DNA of 64,000 bases from RYN-230 sp963851025 (GCA_963851025.1 CAWKOA010000001.1:62001-126000); one strand, 5' to 3'; shown: positions 43,653 to 52,052, counted from the stretch's first letter. Notes: generated by a model not told the origin, from the letters alone. Program-made: numbers and translations.

Positions 43653-44765
43653 ATGAAGACCAAGGCCGCGGTTCTTCGCGGAGTAGGCCAGGACTTCGAG
43701 ATCACCGAACTCGACCTGGATCCGCCCAAGGCGGGCGAGGTGCTGATCCGCTACGTGGCGGCGGGCCTGTGCCACTCTGACGAGCACCTGCGGCACGGCG
43801 ACATCGTGCCCCGGTTCCCGATCGTGGGCGGGCACGAGGGCGCGGGAATCATCGAGGAAGTCGGCCCGGGCGTCACCCGGCTGAAGCCCGGCGATCATGT
43901 GATCTGCTCGTTCCTGCCCGTCTGCGGGCACTGCCGGTGGTGCTCGACCGGCAAGTCGAACCTGTGCGACCTGGGCGCCACGATCCTGGACGGCATGCTG
44001 CCCGACGGCACCTACCGGTTCCACGAGAACGGCGAGGACCTCGGCGGCATGTGCATGCTCGGCACGTTCTCGCAGTACTCGACCATCTCCGAGAACTCGG
44101 CCATCAAGGTTGACCCGGATCTGCCGCTGGACAAGGTGGTGCTGATCGGCTGCGGGGTGCCGACCGGATTCGGGTCCGCGGTGCACGCCGCCGCGACCGA
44201 GCCGGGCGACACCATCGCCATCTACGGCATCGGCGGCATCGGGATCAACTCGGTGCAGGGCGCGGCGCTGGCCGGCGCCCGCAACGTGGTGGCCATCGAC
44301 CCGCTGGCCAACAAGCGGGAGGCCGCCGAGCAGCTCGGCGCCACGCACAGCTGCGAGACGGCCGAGGAGGCCCAGGAGCTGATCACCCAGCTGACCCGGG
44401 GCGTGGGCGCGGACAAGGCCATCGTGACGGTGGGCGTAGTCACCTCCGAGGTTGTGACCAGCGCGTTCAACGCGATCCGCAAGGGCGGCACGGTCGTGGT
44501 GACGGGCCTGGCCGACCCCACCAAGAACACCATCGAGCTCCCCGGGGCGATCCTCACCCTGTTCGAGAAGCGCATCCAGGGCAGCCTGTTCGGCTCCGGC
44601 GACCCGTTCGCCGACATCCCGAGGATGGTGGAGCTGTACCAGTCCGGGGACCTGAAGCTCGACGAGCTCATCACGGCCACCTACACCCTGGACCAGGTCA
44701 ACCAGGGCTACCAGGATCTGCTGGACGGCAAGAACATCCGCGGCGTCATCCTGTATGGCTCGTGA
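43653..44765 (+). CDS. NDMA-dependent alcohol dehydrogenase (zinc type)
   Basis: A 370-aa medium-chain zinc dehydrogenase. Catalytic zinc ligands are in AAGLCHSDEHLRHGDIVPR and GGHEGAG, the structural zinc cysteines in CGHCRWCSTGKSNLC, and the nucleotide fold in YGIGGIGINSVQGAALAGAR. The sequence follows the actinobacterial NDMA-dependent family, whose members hold NAD tightly and in vivo use mycofactocin as electron carrier. That dependence is known for the family and not shown here; no mycofactocin genes are in the window. GGGAGG precedes the ATG. Confidence 0.93.
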   Translation: MKTKAAVLRGVGQDFEITELDLDPPKAGEVLIRYVAAGLCHSDEHLRHGDIVPRFPIVGGHEGAGIIEEVGPGVTRLKPGDHVICSFLPVCGHCRWCSTGKSNLCDLGATILDGMLPDGTYRFHENGEDLGGMCMLGTFSQYSTISENSAIKVDPDLPLDKVVLIGCGVPTGFGSAVHAAATEPGDTIAIYGIGGIGINSVQGAALAGARNVVAIDPLANKREAAEQLGATHSCETAEEAQELITQLTRGVGADKAIVTVGVVTSEVVTSAFNAIRKGGTVVVTGLADPTKNTIELPGAILTLFEKRIQGSLFGSGDPFADIPRMVELYQSGDLKLDELITATYTLDQVNQGYQDLLDGKNIRGVILYGS

Positions 44766-44809
44766 CCCGGGACGGCGCGTGACCGGGACCCGCTCGTGAG
44801 CTCCGGAGT

Positions 44810-46723
44810 ATGACCCTGAGTACCGGCCCGTCGCCCGTGGTGGGCCTGCGGCGTGAGCGCGAGGTGCTCACCGTGGCGCTGGCGGCGGGCCGGCATGTGG
44901 TGATCGAGGGACCGCCGGGCACGGGCAAGTCCACGCTGCTGCGGGACATCGCCCGGGAGTCCGGCACGGTCGTGGTGTTCGCCGAGGGCAACGCCGAGCT
45001 CACCCCGGCCCGGCTGATCGGTCAGTACGACCCGGCCCAGGTGCTCACCGAGGGGTACGTCGCGGCCAGCTTCACCGACGGCCCGCTGCTGGCCGCCATG
45101 CGCTCGGGCGCCCTGCTCTACCTGGAGGAGTTCAACCGGGTCCCGGAGGAGACCCTCAACGTCCTGATCACCGTGCTCACCGAGGGCGAGATCGCGGTGC
45201 CCCGGCTGGGCGCGGTGCGTGCGGCCGCGGGTTTCCGGCTGGTCGCGGCCATGAACCCGTTCGACGCGATCGGCACCGCGCGGGTCAGCCACGCCATCGC
45301 CGACCGGATCTGCCGGGTCGTCCTCGGCTACCAGGACGCCGCGGCCGAGCGGCAGATCACCACCGGGGTCACCGGCCACGCCGGGCCGGTGGCGGACTTC
45401 GCGGTGACGCTCACCCGGGCCACCCGGGAGCATCCTGACGTGCGGATGGGCTCCTCGGTGCGCGGCGCGATCGACCTGGTCCTCCTGCTGACCGGGCTGA
45501 TCCGGCTGCGCGGCGAGCCGCGGCTGACGCGCGAGAGCGCCCGCGACGCCGCGCACGCGGCCCTGTCCGGGCGGATCCGCATCGCCGACGGGTGCGAGCG
45601 GACACCGGAATCGGTGCTGGACGAACTGCTGGACCAGCTCTGGCCCGCTGACTCACCCGGCCCGCTCCCCCCGCCGGACGCACCCGGTCCCGGTGATCCT
45701 GGCGCAGGGTCCCTGGACGGCCGGGGAAAAGCTGACCGCCTGCCGCCCCCCGCGGCAGGCACCCGCCACGACCAGCCGGGCCCGGACCGGACCGGACCGC
45801 GCCGTGAGTCCGCGTCCGCGGCCCGCCGCGACCGGGGCCGCGGCCCGGACCGGCGCAGCATCAGCCGGGCCGAGCTGGCCGCCCGGCACCCGGCGCTGGC
45901 CAGCGTCTCACCGGGGCTGGGGCAGCTCGACGACGAGGCGTTCGCCCGGCTGATGGCCGACGATCCGGACGCCGCCGTGACCCTCCTGCCGGACCTGGCC
46001 CGCGCCACCGACCGTGAGCTGCGGGCGGCGGCACGGCGGCTGGCGGCGCGGGTCTTCGTCGGGCTGGCGCGGGCCGGCCAGCGGCCCGCCCGGGGTACCC
46101 GCCGCCTCGGCCCCGGCCGCACCGAGGGAGACCTGGACCTGGACCGGACACTCGACCGGTGGGCCGGGTCCTGGCCGCCGGGACCCGATGACCTGGTGAC
46201 CCGCTCGTGGCGCGCGCACCGCCGCGCGCTGTGCCTGCTCATCGACAGCAGCGGCTCGATGTCCGGCCTGGCGGTGGCCATCGCCGCCGTGGCCGCGGCC
46301 AGCCTGGTCCTCGCGGCTGACGGCCGGCTGTCTCCCGGCATCATTTCTTTCCGCAACGACGCCACGGTCCTGCAGGCCCAGGGTACGCACGGCGCGCCCG
46401 GGCCGCTGGTGGGCGATCTGCTGGCCCTGCGCGGGCACGGGGTCACCGACCTGGCGGCCGCGCTGCGCGCGGCGGCGGCCCAGCTGGCCGCGGTGACCGC
46501 CGACGAGCGGGTGGTGCTGCTGGTGTCGGACTGCCTGCCCACGGCGGGCGGTGATCCCGCGCTGGCCCTGACCGGGATCAGCCGCCTGCACGTGCTCTGC
46601 CCGCTGCCGACCGCGGAGTCAGAGCGGGCCGCCACGGCCCTGGCCCGCCGGGGACATGGCGTGAGCCAGCCTCTCCGGACCCTCGCGGACGTGGCGCCCG
46701 CCCTGACCCGCGTGCTCGGCTGA
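44810..46723 (+). CDS. MoxR-type AAA ATPase fused to VWA domain
   Basis: A 637-aa fusion. Residues 1-270 are a MoxR-family AAA+ ATPase (Walker A EGPPGTGKSTLLRDIA, Walker B LLYLEEFNRVPEETLNVLIT, sensor AAMNPFDAIGTARVSHAIAD). A Pro/Arg-rich linker (about 280-350) and a helical segment follow. A von Willebrand A domain starts near residue 460 with the MIDAS motif DSSGS (CLLIDSSGSMSGLAVAI). MoxR and VWA proteins normally work as a pair to insert metals or mature enzymes. It begins 45 nt after the alcohol dehydrogenase, so it may help mature that or another metalloenzyme. Confidence 0.88.
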   Translation: MTLSTGPSPVVGLRREREVLTVALAAGRHVVIEGPPGTGKSTLLRDIARESGTVVVFAEGNAELTPARLIGQYDPAQVLTEGYVAASFTDGPLLAAMRSGALLYLEEFNRVPEETLNVLITVLTEGEIAVPRLGAVRAAAGFRLVAAMNPFDAIGTARVSHAIADRICRVVLGYQDAAAERQITTGVTGHAGPVADFAVTLTRATREHPDVRMGSSVRGAIDLVLLLTGLIRLRGEPRLTRESARDAAHAALSGRIRIADGCERTPESVLDELLDQLWPADSPGPLPPPDAPGPGDPGAGSLDGRGKADRLPPPAAGTRHDQPGPDRTGPRRESASAARRDRGRGPDRRSISRAELAARHPALASVSPGLGQLDDEAFARLMADDPDAAVTLLPDLARATDRELRAAARRLAARVFVGLARAGQRPARGTRRLGPGRTEGDLDLDRTLDRWAGSWPPGPDDLVTRSWRAHRRALCLLIDSSGSMSGLAVAIAAVAAASLVLAADGRLSPGIISFRNDATVLQAQGTHGAPGPLVGDLLALRGHGVTDLAAALRAAAAQLAAVTADERVVLLVSDCLPTAGGDPALALTGISRLHVLCPLPTAESERAATALARRGHGVSQPLRTLADVAPALTRVLG

Positions 46724-46739
46724 GCACTCCTGCTCAGCC
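46718..46739. terminator. 9-bp perfect hairpin at convergent gene ends
   Basis: GGCTGAGCA-CTCC-TGCTCAGCC includes the stop codon of the AAA-VWA gene and faces the convergent secreted-protein gene. Confidence 0.75.
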
Positions 46740-46749
46740 TGGGCCGTGG

Positions 46750-47547
46750 CTACGGCACCAGGTAGGTGCTGAAGCCGTTGGCGGTGGAGTTCAGCGGACC
46801 CGCATTCGCCTCCGTCACGCTCCCGGGACCGGTCATGATCAGCGGTGAGGTGGTGAAGTACCCGGAGAACCCGTACTTGGTGCCCTTGTAGTTGGTGAGC
46901 TGGCCGCCGCTGAACGCGGCCACCTTGACCTGCGCCGCAGGCGGGGTGAAGGTGGGCGGGCTCCACGGGGTGGTGCCGAACTCGCTGCCGATCCGGACCT
47001 CCTTGAAGGAGACACCGGTCCCGATGTTCATCGTGAACCCGGAGCTGGTGGCCGCGGTCAGGTCCTTCACGGTGAAGGTGAGGTCACCATTGCCGGTGTT
47101 GTAGAAGATCTGTTCCTGCACGGAATGCCCGACGGGGTAGCTGACCGCGCCGCTGGTCCACCCGGCCGGCGTGCCCGCGCAGGGGTTGGTGCCCGCGGTC
47201 GAGCACACCAGCGCGTGCGTGGAGTTGTTGAACACCGCGACCGCCGGGCTGTACGGGCTGGCCGTGGTGGAATCGGACACGCCGAGCACGTAGACAGCGC
47301 CGCCGCCCCAGAACTGGACCGACTGGCCGAGCCCGGTGATGGAGGAGCTGTACTGGCTGGCGTTGCGCAGGTACACGGTGGCCTGGGCGTAGCGGAACTG
47401 CGCCCCGGTGAACTGGTACCCGGCCTCTTCCTTGGTCGGGGTGACCGGGCCGGTGGCAGCGCTGGCCGTGGTGGCGGCGAGCACGGCCGGGAGGGCGAGC
47501 ACCGCCGCTGCCGCCGCGAGAGTTAATGACCTGATGAGCCTGGACAT
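46750..47547 (-). CDS. Secreted protein of unknown function
   Basis: A 265-aa exported protein. The signal peptide (LIRSLTLAAAAAVLALPAVL, cleavage near ASA-AT) is followed by a beta-rich Ser/Thr/Gly domain with conserved-looking segments AGYQFTGAQFRYAQATVYLR and EVRIGSEFGTTPWSPPTFTP. One Cys pair (VCSTAGTNPC) may form a disulphide. The start at 47547 follows GGAAAGGGG; the longer frame to 47586 is rejected. I do not recognise the family. The general style is that of the G1-peptidase neighbour at 52255, but no catalytic residues are obvious. Confidence 0.7.
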   Translation of the reverse strand: MSRLIRSLTLAAAAAVLALPAVLAATTASAATGPVTPTKEEAGYQFTGAQFRYAQATVYLRNASQYSSSITGLGQSVQFWGGGAVYVLGVSDSTTASPYSPAVAVFNNSTHALVCSTAGTNPCAGTPAGWTSGAVSYPVGHSVQEQIFYNTGNGDLTFTVKDLTAATSSGFTMNIGTGVSFKEVRIGSEFGTTPWSPPTFTPPAAQVKVAAFSGGQLTNYKGTKYGFSGYFTTSPLIMTGPGSVTEANAGPLNSTANGFSTYLVP

Positions 47548-47655
47548 GGGGAATCCCCTTTCCTGGCGACCATTCAGGGTCGTCATTGACCGCTGTTACT
47601 TCCAGGCCTAGCGCGCCAGTGGTGACCGGGACAGAGGACTTAAGGCCCTGGCAAG

Positions 47656-48285
47656 TCAGGCCCCGAGGGGACCTATGCCGTTGCGTGGCCGGCCGGGGAC
47701 CCGCACGGGGCGGTTGATCCGCATGCTGTCCAGCAGTTCCTGGGGCCGGCTGAGCCGGTCCTGGCGCTGGGAGCGCATGGGCTCTCCCAGTTCCATGGCC
47801 GTGAACGTGGCCGGCCAGTCGGCGGGGCTGTAGTCCGCGGCCAGGTCGCAATGGTGCAGCTCCACCTCGACCAGCCGCCGGGTCAGCAGCTGCGCGGCCG
47901 GGAACGGCGCCGAGCCCAGGATCCGCACCGGACGCGCCCAGGCCTGGTCCGGCAGCTGCCGGGCCACGGTCCGCAGCGCCATGGCCGAATCGGCCACGTC
48001 CGCCACGAGGTCCTTCGCGTTCTGGGCCGCGCCGTGCTCGATGCCGGCCTCCCGGTCCTCGGCGCTGGCGTAGGCCGGGCGGTCCTGGCCCGTCCGGGCC
48101 GCGGTCATCAGGGTGCGCATCGCGTCGGCGCTCCGCGCCAGGTGGGCCAGGACATGGGCCCGCGTCCATCCGGGCAGCAGTGATGGCTGCCGCAGATCCG
48201 GCTCGGCGATCACCCGGGCCGTGCCGAGCAGCCGCTGCGTCGCATCGTCGATCTGGTCACAAAGCCGGCGTTGCGCAGCATCCAC
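47656..48285 (-). CDS. Maleylpyruvate isomerase-family mycothiol-dependent enzyme (DinB/MDMPI)
   Basis: A 209-aa protein with the MDMPI N-terminal four-helix domain: a metal-binding His in LLPGWTRAHVLAHLARSADA, and ERE...-like VEVELHHCDLAADYSPADWP with two further His. Such enzymes use mycothiol, the low-molecular-weight thiol of actinobacteria. The usual C-terminal MDMPI domain is nearly absent: the last 30 residues look out of register, so a late frameshift or truncation is possible. The gene is divergent from the membrane protein/wHTH operon. Confidence 0.75.
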   Translation of the reverse strand: MDAAQRRLCDQIDDATQRLLGTARVIAEPDLRQPSLLPGWTRAHVLAHLARSADAMRTLMTAARTGQDRPAYASAEDREAGIEHGAAQNAKDLVADVADSAMALRTVARQLPDQAWARPVRILGSAPFPAAQLLTRRLVEVELHHCDLAADYSPADWPATFTAMELGEPMRSQRQDRLSRPQELLDSMRINRPVRVPGRPRNGIGPLGA

Positions 48286-48325
48286 CCCCCCACTCTAAGC
48301 AGCCGCGACGGGGCCAGCCCGTTAA

Positions 48326-48367
48326 CGTGGTGCGTTTTGCCCCGCCGGCGGGGCAAAACGCACCACG
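48326..48367. repeat. 42-bp perfect palindrome
   Basis: Two perfectly complementary 21-base halves meet without a spacer. The outer part is CGTGGTGCGTTTTG and the inner core is CCCCGCCGGCGGGG. It lies between two divergently transcribed genes. The T4 and A4 tracts flanking the GC core resemble a bidirectional terminator, an unusual location for one. Confidence 0.9.
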
Positions 48368-48409
48368 ATCATGGACCATCTCCGGCTGGCGCGCGGGGGG
48401 ATGGGGCCC

Positions 48410-48451
48410 TTGACTTTGCAGTGCAAAGGAAGATAGCTTTGCAGTGCAAAG
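48410..48451 (+). promoter_or_regulatory. Promoter with two CTTTGCAGTGCAAAG operators
   Basis: CTTTGCAGTGCAAAG, a 15-bp perfect palindrome about a central G, occurs at 48414-48428 and 48437-48451, centres 23 bp apart. A -35-like TTGACT (48410-48415) overlaps the first copy, and a -10-like GATAGC (48432-48437) lies between the copies. This strongly suggests autoregulation by the winged-helix protein encoded at 49202. Confidence 0.75.
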
Positions 48452-48493
48452 TTAACGGGCGGTCGTCAGGGGCCGCCCTTCAGGAGGGCCACC

Positions 48494-48529
48494 TTCAGGT
48501 GGGGTGCATTCAGGTGGGGTGCATTCAGG
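48494..48529. repeat. 15-bp tandem repeat
   Basis: TTCAGGTGGGGTGCA occurs twice in direct succession (48494-48508, 48509-48523), followed by a partial TTCAGG. It lies in the leader of the membrane-protein gene. Confidence 0.85.
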
Positions 48530-48569
48530 ACGGCGGCCGTGATGGGGCTGGCCCGGGCAGGGAGCTGAG

Positions 48570-49205
48570 ATGAAAGACGGCGCGGACGCGGGCGAGGGAA
48601 CACGCATGGATGTTCAGGAAGCAGCGGTCATCATGCAGGACGCGGGTGAGCGGGCCCGGCAGGAGTTCCGCCCCCGGCGCCGGGCCAGCTTCATCGCCTG
48701 GGGGATCATCCTGCTGCTTGGCTACGGCACGATGTGGCTGGCAGTCCGGGGGCAGCGGCCATTTCACGGGCCGAACCCAGGGGCGTTCGCGGCGGTGACG
48801 CTGCTCGCCAACGGGGCAGCTCTCGCGACGGTCGCCCAGGCCCGGGCCGAGTCGGGCGTCGGCGGCTTGTCGGCGCGGCGGCGGCGGATCCACTTCCTGT
48901 CGCTCATCGCCGGGCTGGCCGGGATGTTCGCCCTGGAAGGCGCGCTGTACCGGGCCGGCGCCAGCCGGGCCGTGATCGGCGTCTTCGAAGCGGCGGCGCC
49001 GATCCTGGTGGCGGGACTGTTCTACCTGGCCAGCAGCGCCCTGCGGCTGGACTGGGCCATGTGCGCCCTGGGCGTCTGGCTGGTGGCTGTGGCGGCCGGC
49101 GGGGCGTTCGCCGGCCCGGCGGGGATCTGGGCGGTGGGCGCGCTGGCGGGAGGCCTGGCCTTCTTGCTGGCGGGAGTCATCGAGCCGGTGCTGCACCGCG
49201 CATGA
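48570..49205 (+). CDS. Six-helix membrane protein paired with a wHTH regulator
   Basis: A 211-aa integral membrane protein. After a charged N-terminus it has about six hydrophobic segments (ASFIAWGIILLLGYGTMWL, AFAAVTLLANGAALATVA, FLSLIAGLAGMFALEGALY and three more). No enzyme motif was recognised. The stop overlaps the ATG of the winged-helix gene (ATGA). Such two-gene operons are common in actinomycetes. The product may be a sensor or the repressed target. The start at 48570 follows GGGAG; a later ATG at 48606 is possible. Confidence 0.8.
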   Translation: MKDGADAGEGTRMDVQEAAVIMQDAGERARQEFRPRRRASFIAWGIILLLGYGTMWLAVRGQRPFHGPNPGAFAAVTLLANGAALATVAQARAESGVGGLSARRRRIHFLSLIAGLAGMFALEGALYRAGASRAVIGVFEAAAPILVAGLFYLASSALRLDWAMCALGVWLVAVAAGGAFAGPAGIWAVGALAGGLAFLLAGVIEPVLHRA

Positions 49206-49510
49206 GTGACGATGAGCTCGACCCGGTCATCCACGCACCCGCCCGGCTGCGCATCGCGGTCACGCTGGCCACGCTGGATGACGGCGACAATCTCTCGTTT
49301 ACCCGCCTGCAGGAACTGATCGGGCTGACGCCGGGCAACCTGATCACCCACCTGCGCAAGCTCGAGGACGCCGGGTACGTCAGCACGCACAAGAACGGCA
49401 GCGGCGTCACCGCGCGGACCTCGGTCGCGCTGACCCACAGCGGGCGGGCCGCGCTGGAGCATTACACCACGGTGCTACGGCAACTGCTCGACTCGGCGGT
49501 GAAGCCGTAA
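49202..49510 (+). CDS. Winged-helix transcriptional regulator (HTH_34/MarR-like)
   Basis: A 102-aa protein that is a single winged-helix domain: HAPARLRIAVTLATLDDGDN, FTRLQELIGLTPGNLITHLR as the recognition region, KLEDAGYVSTHKNGSG as the wing, then a C-terminal dimerisation helix (GRAALEHYTTVLRQLL). It is translationally coupled to the membrane protein. The paired palindromes at 48414-48451, in the operon promoter, are the obvious candidate operators. Confidence 0.92.
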   Translation: MSDDELDPVIHAPARLRIAVTLATLDDGDNLSFTRLQELIGLTPGNLITHLRKLEDAGYVSTHKNGSGVTARTSVALTHSGRAALEHYTTVLRQLLDSAVKP

Positions 49511-49688
49511 CCGTGGCTCCCTGCCTCCGGCGCACCTAGGTCCCCGCGGCCGGGGGCCGTGCCCCGGGCCCCCTCCTCAGCGGGACGGATTTTACTGATA
49601 TCTCCGCCGATCCTCCGAGCCAGCCGTTTCGATGAACCATCATGGTCCGCCATGGATCGGGTCACAGGCACGCCGGTGCCGGTAGGAG

Positions 49689-50114
49689 ATGGACGGTGGC
49701 CGGACCAGGAGGAGGCCGGGCGGACCGGATCCCGAGCTCGCGCTGGCCGCAGCTCAGCGGGGAGACACGGAAGCGTTCCGCGTGCTGTACCGGGATATCC
49801 AGCCACGACTCGTGCGTTACCTGCGGGCCCTGGCAGGTGACGACGCTGAGGATGTGGCCTCCGAGACCTGGCTCCAGGTCGCCCGGGACCTGGGCCGGTT
49901 CCAGGGTGATTACGACGGCTTCCGTGGCTGGGTGGTGACCGTCGGGCGGCACCGCGGCCTGGATCACCTGCGCCGTGAGGGGCGGCGCCCGCCGGCCGTG
50001 CTGGTGCCGGCCGAAGATCTGGCCACGCTGGCTGCCGCCGACGACACGGCGGCCGACGCGCTGGAGGCGGAGACAACCCGTGAACCAACTGATCGGCCTG
50101 CTGACCTACCGTGA
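49689..50114 (+). CDS. ECF-like RNA polymerase sigma factor lacking region 4
   Basis: A 141-aa protein with sigma region 2 (AFRVLYRDIQPRLVRYLRAL, DDAEDVASETWLQVARDLGR, FRGWVVTVGRHRGLDHLRRE). The region-4 HTH that should follow residue 130 is missing: the frame ends after an acidic linker at 50114. It is therefore either a truncated remnant or a gene with an internal deletion. The downstream 200 bases carry another short frame rather than a recognisable HTH. Confidence 0.7.
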   Translation: MDGGRTRRRPGGPDPELALAAAQRGDTEAFRVLYRDIQPRLVRYLRALAGDDAEDVASETWLQVARDLGRFQGDYDGFRGWVVTVGRHRGLDHLRREGRRPPAVLVPAEDLATLAAADDTAADALEAETTREPTDRPADLP

Positions 50115-50286
50115 CGGACGGCCTGCCCGCGCCGAAGGCAGCGGCGCGGCCAATCCGGACACCACCCGATGCCGCGCTCCGCGCCTGCCGCGGCGCATCC
50201 CGCGCGCCTGCATCGCGTACCAGCAGACCGAGCCGCCGACTCCCGAGTTGCTGGACCGTGTCCTCAAAGGCCTCCGGAGGCTGTGA
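50080..50286 (+). CDS. Short ORF after the sigma remnant (doubtful)
   Basis: A possible 68-aa protein from a GTG that overlaps the end of the sigma gene. Its end (PPTPELLDRVLKGLRRL) has the look of a real C-terminal helix, while the middle is Arg/Pro-rich. It may be the tail of a deleted gene fused to the sigma remnant. No family was recognised. Confidence 0.3.
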   Translation: MNQLIGLLTYRDGRPARAEGSGAANPDTTRCRAPRLPRRIPRACIAYQQTEPPTPELLDRVLKGLRRL

Positions 50287-50476
50287 GGATCACGCCGGCA
50301 CCATTCCCGCGGCGGCCATTCCCGGATGGGCGGCGGCGGACGCTTCCGCTGCCACCGGATAGGTTGGGCCCTGGAAACGCCGCTCAGCCGGGCCGGGGGT
50401 CCTGCCGCCGGCCAATGCAGGGCTCCGCCGCCTGGATGACGGCATACTGCGCGGCCAACGGGAAAGGCACGAGCCC

Positions 50477-51322
50477 ATGAGCAGCCAGGATCCTCCCCCG
50501 GGCCGCCAGGACCACGACAACCCGGCCGCGGATGCCGCGGCGGGCAACTCGCTGTCCTTCGACACGTCGGTGGCTCATCCGGCCCGGATCTACAACTACT
50601 GGCTGGGCGGGAAGGACAACTACGAGGCGGACCGCCAGGCGGCCGAGCAGGCCATCGCGGTCACCCCGGACATCCTGCCCGGGGTCCGGGCGAACCGGGC
50701 CTTCCTGCGCCGCGCCGTCGAGTTCGTGGCCGGGCAGGGCATCCGCCAGTTCCTGGACGTGGGCACCGGCCTGCCGAGCGCGGATAACACCCATGAGGTG
50801 GCACAGCAGACCGCGCCGGAGTCCCGCATCGTCTACGTCGACAACGACCCGATCGTGCTGGCCCACGCCCGCGCGCTGCTGACCAGCACGCCGGAGGGCG
50901 CCACCGCCTACGTGGATGCCGATGCGCGGGATACCGCCAAGATCATCAAGTCGGCGGCCCAGGTGCTGGACTTCGCCCAGCCGGTGGCCGTCATGGCCCT
51001 CATGGTGCTGCAGTACATCCCCGACTCCGATGAGCCGCGGCAGATCGTCGCCGAGCTGATGGACGCGGTGCCGTCCGGCAGCTACCTGGTGATCTCGGAC
51101 ACCACGACCGATATCGGGGACGGGGCCAGCCGCGTCGCCTCGAAGATCAATCCGCGGATGGGCCCCACCCGGCTGACACCCCGCCCGCGGGCCCAGATCG
51201 CCGCGTACTTCGAGGGCCTCGACCTGGTCGAGCCGGGGCTGGTGGCGGTGCCCGAATGGCGGGGCGAGGCCAACCCGCACGTCGTCGTCAACGCGTTCGC
51301 GGGCGTGGCCCGCAAGCCGTAA
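50477..51322 (+). CDS. SAM-dependent methyltransferase, SAV2177/DUF574 family (second copy)
   Basis: A 281-aa paralogue of the gene at 1953. It shares the signature YNYWLGGKDNYEADRQAAEQ, FLDVGTGLPSADNTHEVAQQ, YVDNDPIVLAHARALLTS and the C-terminal GVARKP. Upstream sequence is also alike (GGAAAGGCACGAGCCC before the ATG), which points to duplication including the ribosome site. No XRE gene accompanies this copy; a truncated sigma factor gene precedes it. Confidence 0.92.
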   Translation: MSSQDPPPGRQDHDNPAADAAAGNSLSFDTSVAHPARIYNYWLGGKDNYEADRQAAEQAIAVTPDILPGVRANRAFLRRAVEFVAGQGIRQFLDVGTGLPSADNTHEVAQQTAPESRIVYVDNDPIVLAHARALLTSTPEGATAYVDADARDTAKIIKSAAQVLDFAQPVAVMALMVLQYIPDSDEPRQIVAELMDAVPSGSYLVISDTTTDIGDGASRVASKINPRMGPTRLTPRPRAQIAAYFEGLDLVEPGLVAVPEWRGEANPHVVVNAFAGVARKP

Positions 51323-51578
51323 CGCGCCGCCCCGCCCCGGGCGATCCGGGCCGCCGGGCTCAGGCCGGCCGCCGCCGCGGCGCCGTCCGCCCCCGCCGTG
51401 CTCGCACCGCCACGCTTCTCCCGCCCCCCGGGTGGTCCCGACAGGCAGCGTTCCCGGCGTCAGGGCGCGCTAATCACGGCCCCGGACCGTTTGAGAAAAA
51501 ATGGTGGTGGTTTGCCCGGTTTCGCGGGGGCAGATCGGCCGCCGTGGTGGCGGGCCGGCCCGGATCAGGCCGCGCGCA

Positions 51579-52052
51579 TCAGCCCGCGCCCCGGACCCGG
51601 AAGAACATCGTGGGATGCCAGTAGGAATTCCACTGATGCCAGCCGATCAGGGTCCCGGCGTCCAGGGCACCGAACGTGTGGCCAGGCCGGATGAAGAACT
51701 CCACATGCCCGGTGCCGTAGAAGGCCAGGTCACCCCGGCGCGCCTGGCGCATGCTCTCCCGGATCAGCCGGCCCGAGCCGAGCATGGCGGTGGTGGACCG
51801 GCCGAAGGTAATGCCCTCCCGGGCGTAGGCCGCCATCACCACCCCGGAGCAGTCGTAGCAGCTCGGCCCGGCGCCGCCCCAGCAGTACGCGTGGCCCGCC
51901 GTGTGGTGGTAGGCCCAGATGTAAGCCGCCAGTCGCGGGGTCCTTGTCCCGGCGGAGGCGGCTTGGGAAGTGGTGGCGATGGGGATCGCCGCGAGGGATG
52001 CCGTCGCCATGAAAGCGATCAGAAGACGGCGAAATACGCGATACGGACCCAC
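51579..52052 (-). CDS. Secreted NlpC/P60-family cell-wall hydrolase
   Basis: A 157-aa exported protein. The signal peptide (LLIAFMATASLAAIPIATTS) leads to a compact NlpC/P60-like domain. The nucleophile lies in PSCYDCSGVVMAAYAREGI, a following His in GTGHVEFFIRP, and the third residue is probably the His of IGWHQW. Family members cleave peptidoglycan peptide bonds. The GTG at 52052 is preceded by GGGAG. It stands alone on the minus strand. Confidence 0.85.
   Translation of the reverse strand: MGPYRVFRRLLIAFMATASLAAIPIATTSQAASAGTRTPRLAAYIWAYHHTAGHAYCWGGAGPSCYDCSGVVMAAYAREGITFGRSTTAMLGSGRLIRESMRQARRGDLAFYGTGHVEFFIRPGHTFGALDAGTLIGWHQWNSYWHPTMFFRVRGAG

Noticed and set aside
48494..48529. Short tandem repeat as a CRISPR array
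   Set aside because: The units are contiguous without spacers and only 2.4 copies exist.
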